DNA from: a virus
Reading direction: 5' to 3' (one strand)
Length of the DNA stretch: 35,914 nucleotides
IMG/VR virus record: IMGVR_UViG_3300042305_000931
Span: 1-35,914 of that record
Part shown: positions 8,737-14,830 of the stretch, in pieces
Layout of the letters: each line of letters begins with the position of its first letter
Position numbering within the stretch: the first letter of the stretch is position 1
Notes under the pieces: model-generated
What the model was told of the DNA's origin: nothing
Databases searched by the model: none
The model's input: only the letters and a program-made list of their open reading frames with translations
Program-made: the position numbers and the translations under genes

Positions 8737-9425
8737 TGAGTAATACATGGAAAGCCCCTGCCTCGGCTCGAGAGGCAGCTCGTCGTGCGCTAGAAGTGCG
8801 CGCCAAAAAACCTCCAAGCCAGCGTGGCATGATTTCCACCGGCCTTGCACGGGCACGCCAACTGATTAACAACGATGACTTTACAGAGAATGACATTCGC
8901 ACCATGTACGCATGGTTTCGTCGTCATGCCGTAGACAAAAAAGGCAGTACATGGGGAGAGAAAGGCAAAGGCTGGCAGGCGTGGCATGGATGGGGAGGTG
9001 ATGCCGCTTTCTCATGGGTGTCACGATTGGTCAGGCAGTTTGACCGATCTACCAAAGCTATTTCCGTCAAACCGTATTATCGTAACGGTCAGCGTGTAGC
9101 TGGATACACAACCGCTCGCAGTAAGGAAAAACCGATTGCCACAAGCGGGCCAGAGGTCGTGCCAGAGCAAGTAAAGTTTCCTGCGTTATATCGCAAAGCT
9201 CGCCGTCTTGCTCGACAAAAGTACTCTAGCAAGTGGCCATCTGCTTATGCGTCTGCGTTTATGGTGGCAACCTATGAGCGTCTAGTTAAAGCCCGTGGTG
9301 GCGGAAAACCATATCGTACAACCAAATCTCTTGAAGTGAAAGCCACGACTGTGCTAATGTGTAATCAGGAGGAGATACAAGCAATGGAGTATCTTGCAAA
9401 TATCTCTGAATGGTTTCGGGAGTAA
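8736..9425 (+). CDS. Phage protein of the AREAARRALEVRAK type, upstream of protease
   Basis: 229 residues, strongly basic. The N-terminal part (about 3-90: a PASAREAARRALEVR helix, a GMISTGLARARQLI helix, FTENDIRTMYAWFRRHAVDKKG, then WHGWGGDAAFSWV) matches a module I recall from phage head-protease and portal-associated proteins, where it precedes or is fused to other head domains. A second part (FPALYRKARRLARQKYSSKWPSAYASAFMVATYERL) resembles a short domain also recurring in phage proteins. Biochemical role unknown. ATG at 8736 is preferred over the TTG one codon upstream: it overlaps the previous stop (TGATG) and has ACGAGG upstream. Confidence 0.6.
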   Translation: MSNTWKAPASAREAARRALEVRAKKPPSQRGMISTGLARARQLINNDDFTENDIRTMYAWFRRHAVDKKGSTWGEKGKGWQAWHGWGGDAAFSWVSRLVRQFDRSTKAISVKPYYRNGQRVAGYTTARSKEKPIATSGPEVVPEQVKFPALYRKARRLARQKYSSKWPSAYASAFMVATYERLVKARGGGKPYRTTKSLEVKATTVLMCNQEEIQAMEYLANISEWFRE

Positions 9426-9427
9426 AT

Positions 9428-10534
9428 ATGAACTACACTGACAAACAGATTGCGCTTGCCGATGCGCTGAACGAAATCGTTATTCGTTATGGAGCGTTTG
9501 AGGCTGGCGATGATGCAAACGGATGCGACTATCGTGATGGCGAGGAAAACGCTAACCACGGTGGCAAGTGCTGTGCCGAGTGCATATTTTTTCGTGGCGG
9601 TGGCTGTGCCATTGTGAATGGCGACATTGACGCAATGGGCATCTGTCGATATTGGATTATCACCGACCAATCTCTTGAAGAAGGAGAGTACGACGATGGC
9701 TTACGGGAAGAAGACGGGGAAGATGGACAAGATGGGCAAGCCAATGCCGAAGCCGAAGACCCCTACGAAGAAGAAATGAAGTCTGTTCTTACGACGGCTG
9801 AGCGCAACAAACTGAAAGATAGTGACTTTGTATTTCCTAGCGAACGCGCGTTTCCGATTGTAGATGGAAGCGACGTAGAAGATGCGGTTTCCTCGTGGGG
9901 CCGGTATCGTGGCAGTGAATCCTTTGACACGTTCAAGAAGCGTTTGATTGCGCTTGCCCGTCGCAAGGATCTAGAAGACAAGTTGCCAGAGGCATGGAAA
10001 GACGAAAAGAAATCGTTTGACTTTGCCATTAAGGCGATTGGCGATGGCATGTATCGTGGGCTTGGAGTAGTCTTTGGTGGCAAAGACCTCACCAAAGATG
10101 AGTTCACCAAGCACACTGATTTAGGACTTGAGCGATCTCCTGAAAACATTCCCGTGTTTTTTGAGCATGGGTTGGATGATTCGGGGATTGGCACTGCCGA
10201 ACTGCGTAAACCGATTGGTCGAGTGGTGAAAGCAGAGCAAGACGATGTTGGTGTGTGGTTTGAGTTTCAGCTCAATAAACGCTCCAAGTACGTTGAGCGC
10301 ATCAAGGATTTGATTCACTCGGGTGCGGTTGGTCTTTCAACCGGCGCACTCCCTCACGTGGTGGAAAGAGAAAACGGGCAACTCAAGCAGTGGTACATAG
10401 GTGAGTTAAGCATCACGACGCACCCTGCCGAGCCACGGACTCTTGTTCATACAACGCCAAAGGTGGAGGCTAAAGCAGATGATGAATCATCTGAGTCGCC
10501 ACGACGGCCGATAGTAATCTTTCTAAAAAAGTAA
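9428..10534 (+). CDS. Prohead protease with N-terminal Cys-rich domain (composite gene)
   Basis: 368 residues in one frame with three parts. Residues 25-80: Cys-rich module with Cys at 33, 48, 49, 52, 60 and 73, like the small metal- or Fe-S-type phage proteins that end in C-R-Y-W. Residues 84-116: acidic linker, opposite another small ORF (see 9696-9779). Residues 117-190: a domain of the type F-P-I-x-D-x-x-x-V-x-x-A-x-x-x-W found before proteases. Residues about 195-360: HK97-type prohead serine protease, with an FFEHGL His, GLSTGALPH Ser region and a THP motif; it should cleave scaffold during head maturation. ATG at 9428 has GGGAG upstream. Met117 (9776) overlaps the stop of the small ORF (ATGA) and could start a separate protease. 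Confidence 0.85.
   Translation: MNYTDKQIALADALNEIVIRYGAFEAGDDANGCDYRDGEENANHGGKCCAECIFFRGGGCAIVNGDIDAMGICRYWIITDQSLEEGEYDDGLREEDGEDGQDGQANAEAEDPYEEEMKSVLTTAERNKLKDSDFVFPSERAFPIVDGSDVEDAVSSWGRYRGSESFDTFKKRLIALARRKDLEDKLPEAWKDEKKSFDFAIKAIGDGMYRGLGVVFGGKDLTKDEFTKHTDLGLERSPENIPVFFEHGLDDSGIGTAELRKPIGRVVKAEQDDVGVWFEFQLNKRSKYVERIKDLIHSGAVGLSTGALPHVVERENGQLKQWYIGELSITTHPAEPRTLVHTTPKVEAKADDESSESPRRPIVIFLKK
9696..9779 (+). CDS. Small basic ORF nested in the protease gene (27 codons)
   Basis: In the +1 frame relative to the surrounding gene: ATG at 9696 behind AAGGAGAG, a typical ribosome site at about 9-10 bases. The product would be 27 residues, nearly all Lys, Gly, Pro, Met and Thr (starting MAYGKKTGKM), ending in KKK. 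Its TGA (9777-9779) overlaps an in-frame ATG of the surrounding gene at 9776 (ATGA), the coupling style used throughout this operon. I recall short Lys-rich MAYGKK-type ORFs near phage head genes, but cannot check. Alternatively, the acidic linker of the long frame is the selected product and this ORF is a by-product of GAA/GAC-rich DNA. Confidence 0.45.
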   Translation: MAYGKKTGKMDKMGKPMPKPKTPTKKK

Positions 10535-10543
10535 GGTAAGGAC

Positions 10544-11680
10544 ATGCCTGACACTGTAACTCTTGACATGAATGAATTGGCATCACAGGTGGCTGGATCC
10601 ATTAAGGCGGATGTCATCGCCAGCCTGTTGAATGACCCAATCGTTGCCAAGCACGGCGTGGTCACCCCTGATGGTGGCGTTGCCGACAAGGAAGTGAAGA
10701 ACTTTGCCGACTACATGGCAGCCGTGATTCGTCGTGATGACAAGCGGTTGACCGGCGTATACGGCGTAAAGGCACAGGTGGAAAGCTCTGGTACGAGTGG
10801 CGGTTATGCGGTTCCGCCTGAGTACGGTGGCATGATTGATGGCTATGCTGTTGAGTCTGGATTGATTCGTCCAGGCGCAATGGTCATGTCGGTCAACAGC
10901 CCTGAGTTTAAGGCTCCGCGCTACGACCAGACGATTGCTCCCGATGGCTCATCGGCCATGCTTGCCGGTGTGAAGTTGTTCTGGACGGCAGAAGCTGGGA
11001 ACATTCAGTCAACCCAGGTCAAGTTTGACCAGATTGATCTGCGTGCCCACAAGTTGGCAGCGTACATCCAAATCACTAGCGAGTTGCTTGCTGATGCTCC
11101 GGCCTTGTCGGGAATGCTGATTCGTCAGTTTGGTCAAGCCAAAGCATGGTTTGAGGATTACAACTTCCTTAGCGGGAATGGCGTTGGAAAGCCGTTGGGC
11201 ATCCTCAATGCACCTGCCACGTACTCGGTTACGCGCGACACCGCCACCGACTTTAAGTTGGCTGATGCCAAGAACATGATTGCCCGTATGCCAGCAAGTG
11301 CGCTTGGTCGTGCGGTATTTATCATGCACCAGAGCGTCATGCCCAAGCTGTATAGCATGGCTGAGAGCGGTAACTTTGTTACTTTCTTGCGTGACTTGCA
11401 GGGCCGTCCGGCAACGCAGTTGCTTGGTCACACTGTCTTGTTTACTGAGAAGCTTCCGGTGCTTGGCACGGCTGGCGACGTGTTGTTGGTTGACCGCAAC
11501 GCATACTACATCATGGATCGACAAGACACCACCATCAGCACCAGCGATGCTCCGGCGTTCTTGACTGACCAGATGACGATGCGTATGACCAGCCGTCTTG
11601 ATGGTCAGCCTGCATTGAACGACAAGATCACCCTTGCCGATGGTTCGTATCAGGTTTCGCCGTTTATCAAGTTGAGCTAG
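10544..11680 (+). CDS. Major capsid protein, HK97 fold
   Basis: 378 residues. After a short helical N-terminal segment (about 1-80, the delta/scaffold domain removed by the protease) the text follows HK97-family capsids: TSGGYAVPPEYGGMIDGYAVESGLIRPGA, KLFWTAEAGNIQSTQVKFDQIDLRAHKLAAYIQITSELLAD, then NFLSGNGVGKPLGILN. Its position behind the protease is canonical. AAGGTAAGGA lies before the ATG. Codon use is biased to strong translation (many GCC, ACC and CGT codons), fitting the most abundant virion protein. Confidence 0.96.
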   Translation: MPDTVTLDMNELASQVAGSIKADVIASLLNDPIVAKHGVVTPDGGVADKEVKNFADYMAAVIRRDDKRLTGVYGVKAQVESSGTSGGYAVPPEYGGMIDGYAVESGLIRPGAMVMSVNSPEFKAPRYDQTIAPDGSSAMLAGVKLFWTAEAGNIQSTQVKFDQIDLRAHKLAAYIQITSELLADAPALSGMLIRQFGQAKAWFEDYNFLSGNGVGKPLGILNAPATYSVTRDTATDFKLADAKNMIARMPASALGRAVFIMHQSVMPKLYSMAESGNFVTFLRDLQGRPATQLLGHTVLFTEKLPVLGTAGDVLLVDRNAYYIMDRQDTTISTSDAPAFLTDQMTMRMTSRLDGQPALNDKITLADGSYQVSPFIKLS

Positions 11681-11690
11681 GAGTAAGGAA

Positions 11691-12134
11691 ATGCCTCATT
11701 TCACCGAACGACTGTCTGAGGGTTTGGCAATCATCGCCACGATTGACCCTGCCTCACACAGCACTGCCCAGAACAGCGATGGTATTGACATGCGCTTGTT
11801 CCGGCGTGTTATCTTTGTGGTGGCCGCAGGTGCCATTGGCGCAAACACTCTTACGGCAGTTATCAAGGGTGGCAACGACAATAGCACGTTTGCGACCACG
11901 TTGACCGGCAAGACGTTTTCGTCGGGCGTGTTTAGCGGTAGCGTGGATAACAACACGCAGGGTATCATTGAAGTGACTGCCGAAGAGTGTGCCGCGCAGG
12001 ACGTGCGCTACATTCGCATGGAAGCCACTCCAAGTGGTGCTGCCATCTTTGGCGTGGTAGCCCTTGCTGGTGTCGCTCGGTACGAGCCTGCAAGCGACTA
12101 CGATTTGGCATCCGTCGCAGAGATTGTTGCATAA
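11691..12134 (+). CDS. Probable head decoration or stabilising protein
   Basis: 147 residues, Ala/Gly/Val/Thr-rich, predicted mostly beta. Sequence similarity to a named family is not evident to me. A small beta-rich gene right behind the major capsid gene, with its own good ribosome site (AGTAAGGAA), is the usual place and size for a decoration protein; that is a positional inference. Alternative: a minor head protein of unknown role. Confidence 0.5.
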   Translation: MPHFTERLSEGLAIIATIDPASHSTAQNSDGIDMRLFRRVIFVVAAGAIGANTLTAVIKGGNDNSTFATTLTGKTFSSGVFSGSVDNNTQGIIEVTAEECAAQDVRYIRMEATPSGAAIFGVVALAGVARYEPASDYDLASVAEIVA

Positions 12135-12158
12135 GAACAGACGAAGGGGGAAAGTGCT

Positions 12159-12818
12159 GTGAAGCTGTTTATTTTTATGCCACGGTTGCGTACTATTGGA
12201 CGGACGCACGTTGCACTGTGGGAAGCTCGACAAACGTGGGGGAAGCCTCACATGTATGTGGAGTATCAACACGAACAACCGTCGAAAGATGGATACACGA
12301 ACGTGACGCACAACTATGAGAAAGCTCGCCAGCACTTTCTCTCTACGGACTGCGACGCATTTGTCAGTGTGGAGGATGACATCATCATTCCAAAGCATGG
12401 CATCAATGCACTTGCAGAATTGAACGTGGATGTTGCTATGGGTGTCTACTGTCTACGACAAAAACCAAACTACCGATGGAACGCTTTTGTGACCGTTGAT
12501 GAGTCAGAGGGGTTGTCGTGGACAGATCACAACAGCCCAAAAGTTTGCGAGCTTGCTCGTAACGGCTGGGTAAAAGAAGTGGCAGGCGTTGGTCTTGGGT
12601 TTACCATGATTCAGCGACATGTGCTAGAAACGCTAAAGTTTGAGAAGCGCGGAGGTGCATCAAACGATTGGTATTTTAGCATTGACTGCCAGAAGCATGG
12701 CTTTGGTCAGTTTGCTCACTTCGGCGTGTTGTGTGGACACATGATACAAACCAACACTCGCAAAATCTTGTGGCCGGACTATACGGCGCACAATATGCAC
12801 CGAGAGGAAGCTATCTAA
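12159..12818 (+). CDS. Glycosyltransferase-like protein (GT-A fold)
   Basis: 219 residues. Residues about 60-80 contain DAFVSVEDDIIIPKHG, the hydrophobic strand plus acidic cluster that binds the sugar-nucleotide metal in family 2-type GT-A glycosyltransferases; later DWYFSIDCQKHG and HFGVLCGHM fit the acceptor-side acidic residue and the late His often seen in this fold. The fold begins at once (MKLFIFMPRL) with no signal peptide or membrane segment, so it should act in the cytoplasm. GTG start with GAAGGGGG eight bases upstream. Lying between capsid and connector genes, it may glycosylate a virion protein; cell-surface sugars are the other option. Confidence 0.7.
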   Translation: MKLFIFMPRLRTIGRTHVALWEARQTWGKPHMYVEYQHEQPSKDGYTNVTHNYEKARQHFLSTDCDAFVSVEDDIIIPKHGINALAELNVDVAMGVYCLRQKPNYRWNAFVTVDESEGLSWTDHNSPKVCELARNGWVKEVAGVGLGFTMIQRHVLETLKFEKRGGASNDWYFSIDCQKHGFGQFAHFGVLCGHMIQTNTRKILWPDYTAHNMHREEAI

Positions 12819-13465
12819 TGGCATACGTAACGCTTGAAGCGTTGAAACGATACCTAAAAATCGCCACCGGTGTTACCGTTGACGACACACTGCTGACTGA
12901 GTTGATTGCTGACGCTACAAGCATCATCAATGCCTACACTGACCGAGTGTTTGAGGCATCCGTTGATACGGTACGACGCTTTGACGCAGTGCGGTATCGT
13001 GAGTATGCCGACCGGATGCAAATTGAGTACTATCAATACTTTGACTACTACGACCAACGAGTACTATGGCTTGGCAAGTACGATCTTGCACAAATCACCT
13101 CGATTGTAAATGGTGATGGCACAACCGTTGCAAGCACAGAGTACGTTACCCTTCCTATTAACGCAATCGCTGACGGACGGCCAATCTACGGGATTCGGTT
13201 GAAGCTGGATAGCGATATTGTGTGGACGTGGAATGACAGCCCTGATGCTGCTATTGTAGTGACCGGTCGGTGGGCGTATTCGGTAACGTGTCCAGGGGCA
13301 ATATCCTTTGCCACCAAGCGGTTAGCGCAATACCTGTATAAACAAAAAGATACAAGTGCTGAGCTTGACCGCACCATCTATACCGCAGATGGTATGGTTG
13401 TTCCGAACTCACTCCCAGCGGACGTGGTGCAATATCTTGAGCCATATAAGAGGTTGGTAATATGA
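12818..13465 (+). CDS. Head-tail adaptor (HK97 gp6-like connector)
   Basis: 215 residues. The N-terminal half is an all-helical connector pattern: VTLEALKRYLKIATGVTVDDTLLTELIADATSIINAYTDRVF, closely matching gp6-type adaptors that form a ring below the portal. The C-terminal part has beta strands and a conserved W-A-Y-S-V-T-C-P-G-A-I segment leading to a last helix (KRLAQYLYKQKD), also usual in this family. ATG at 12818 overlaps the stop of the glycosyltransferase gene (TAATG), with GAGAGGAAG upstream. Length slightly above the family average. Confidence 0.75.
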   Translation: MAYVTLEALKRYLKIATGVTVDDTLLTELIADATSIINAYTDRVFEASVDTVRRFDAVRYREYADRMQIEYYQYFDYYDQRVLWLGKYDLAQITSIVNGDGTTVASTEYVTLPINAIADGRPIYGIRLKLDSDIVWTWNDSPDAAIVVTGRWAYSVTCPGAISFATKRLAQYLYKQKDTSAELDRTIYTADGMVVPNSLPADVVQYLEPYKRLVI

Positions 13466-13899
13466 GTCAGATTAACGATATTATTCAAGACCTTGCGGCG
13501 ATGTCTGTTAACGGAATCACCGCCGAGTACAGTACGACGCTTCGAGATGATGCCGTATCGGCAGTACTGCCATACCGCTTTATTTCGCACCGTGGTGCTG
13601 GAATGTCAGCAAGTGCGCTCAATCGCACCACATTCTCCGGCTCTGCATATGAGTTGCAGTGGAAAATCGTAGATGCGGTATTGATTCGAGCGGTTGCTTC
13701 TGGCATTGGTGTATCGGATATTAGCTTTGATGTCTATGACTACATGGGTGAGTACGTATCGGCGTTGCGAGATATTGCAACAAACAAATACGTGGTAACC
13801 GATGTGCAAATAGAGTCAACGCTCGTAGAGTGGCCTGCTTCGTCAGATCGCCGATACGATGCGGTGATTGCAGTAGTTACGATTTCTGAAAACAATTAG
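13462..13899 (+). CDS. Head-tail joining or tail terminator protein
   Basis: 145 residues, with an N-terminal helix (MSQINDIIQDLAAM) followed by alternating strands and a C-terminal strand (YDAVIAVVTISENN). Family not recognised from residues; the call rests on gene order, since a small protein of this shape between adaptor and major tail protein is normally a head-closure or tail-terminator ring. Only one such gene is present here where many siphoviruses have two or three. Start overlaps the previous stop (ATGA). Confidence 0.5.
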   Translation: MSQINDIIQDLAAMSVNGITAEYSTTLRDDAVSAVLPYRFISHRGAGMSASALNRTTFSGSAYELQWKIVDAVLIRAVASGIGVSDISFDVYDYMGEYVSALRDIATNKYVVTDVQIESTLVEWPASSDRRYDAVIAVVTISENN

Positions 13900-13908
13900 G
13901 AGAAACTG

Positions 13909-14406
13909 ATGGCACAAACATCTGCAACGGTATCGGGCGTAATTGCTCGCATTGAAGTCAGTGCTGATTTGACTATTTGGCGCAACATCTCTGGTAGCGC
14001 ACAAAGTGTGCAAAGCACTGACCAGGAGCGTGCCACAAACGAGGCATACACGTTGGATGGCGACACGGCTATCATTGCTACCGGCAAGCGACAGCCGATT
14101 GACCTTGAGTTCAACATTGTGTACAGTGATACTAGCACGGAGGCCTACGAAGTCGCACGCGCCATTTTTGAGAGTGGCGATACGGGCAGTAAGGTATACG
14201 TGCGTTGGGTGCCGACTGGCGGAGCTGATGTGGCGTCGCCAATGTATCGCACGCCAATCACGGGCTCACCGGCGTATATCACGATGTTCCGCTATCCAGC
14301 GGTAGACGCTGCCGCACCTGGGCCTATCATGGGAATGTTTCGAGTACGCACGCCGCTTGTCCAGAAGACCACGGCGGGCAATACTACCGGAGGAAGTGGT
14401 ACCTAA
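13909..14406 (+). CDS. Major tail (tube) protein
   Basis: 165 residues, Thr/Ser/Ala/Gly-rich and beta-dominated. ARIEVSADLTIWRNISGSAQSV and EAYTLDGDTAIIATGKRQPIDLEFNIVYSDT follow the usual tube-protein layout (a strand describing the insertion point, then a loop, then strands ending in E-x-x-x-x-Y-x-D). It lies right before the tail chaperones and tape measure, the fixed position of the tube gene. AGGAGAAACTG gives a strong ribosome site. A Gly/Thr tail ends the protein. Confidence 0.78.
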   Translation: MAQTSATVSGVIARIEVSADLTIWRNISGSAQSVQSTDQERATNEAYTLDGDTAIIATGKRQPIDLEFNIVYSDTSTEAYEVARAIFESGDTGSKVYVRWVPTGGADVASPMYRTPITGSPAYITMFRYPAVDAAAPGPIMGMFRVRTPLVQKTTAGNTTGGSGT

Positions 14407-14645
14407 TGAAGAAGGCATTTCTGTATAAGTTGAAACGCAGTGACTTAACGGTCGCAGACATGAAGTTTATGTCGAACATGCGTAATGGGGGAGTGACTGA
14501 TGCAGAGGTCGTTGATTGGCTAGACCGTGTGGTTGAGGGGGGTGTCATGCACATTCCCCTTGACCAATTTCCCGATTTGTATGCGGAAGTATACAAGCAG
14601 TTCTACGAGATTGACGATCCAGAGGACGCATCGGGAAAAGCTTAA
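14406..14645 (+). CDS. Tail assembly chaperone G (unshifted product)
   Basis: 79 residues, helical and acidic at the C-terminus (FYEIDDPEDASGKA). Like lambda gpG it would bind the tape measure protein and hold it soluble during tail assembly. The stop of the tube gene overlaps its start (TAATG) and GGAGGAAG lies about 10 bases upstream. The last three sense codons sit on a slippery run, giving the longer G-T product described separately. Confidence 0.8.
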   Translation: MKKAFLYKLKRSDLTVADMKFMSNMRNGGVTDAEVVDWLDRVVEGGVMHIPLDQFPDLYAEVYKQFYEIDDPEDASGKA

Positions 14646-14830
14646 AGTTCCGCTTGATGGCGCACCTTCATACCGGAACTGAATCCATGCCGTTTGAGCT
14701 ACTACTCTTACGGCTTTGCCGAGAGTTTCACGTACTGCCAAGTGCGCTGTTGGCAGAGCCGTGGGAGTATATTGCTCCATTGTTAGTGTGTATGTCAGTA
14801 GAAGCGGAAGTAAGGGAGTTTCGGAGATGA
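14406..14830 (+). CDS. Tail assembly chaperone G-T made by -1 ribosomal frameshift
   Basis: Joining 14406-14639 with 14639-14830 (one base read twice) gives about 141 residues. The -1 frame after the slip is open for 63 codons, reading S-L-K-F-R-L-M-A-H-L-H-T-G, then FELLLLRLCREFHVLPSALL and AEPWEYIAPLLVCMSVEAE, and ends at a TGA that overlaps the tape-measure ATG (ATGA). The motif F-H-x-L-P-S-x-L-L-x-E-P-W-E-Y is like the T domains of many siphovirus chaperones. In the known systems only a few percent of ribosomes shift; G-T links tape measure and tube proteins. Confidence 0.85.
14633..14639 (+). promoter_or_regulatory. Slippery heptamer GGGAAAA for -1 frameshifting
   Basis: Read in the zero frame as G GGA AAA, which is the X-XXY-YYZ arrangement; the lambda G-T site is GGGAAAG. 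It lies two codons before the zero-frame stop, the usual place in tail chaperone genes. I saw no clear stimulatory hairpin directly downstream. Confidence 0.85.

Noticed and set aside
11009-12398. Open frames on the minus strand opposite the capsid and head genes (up to 214 codons)
   Set aside because: Antisense to strongly conserved, highly expressed genes, with no motif or start signal; shadows of biased codon use.
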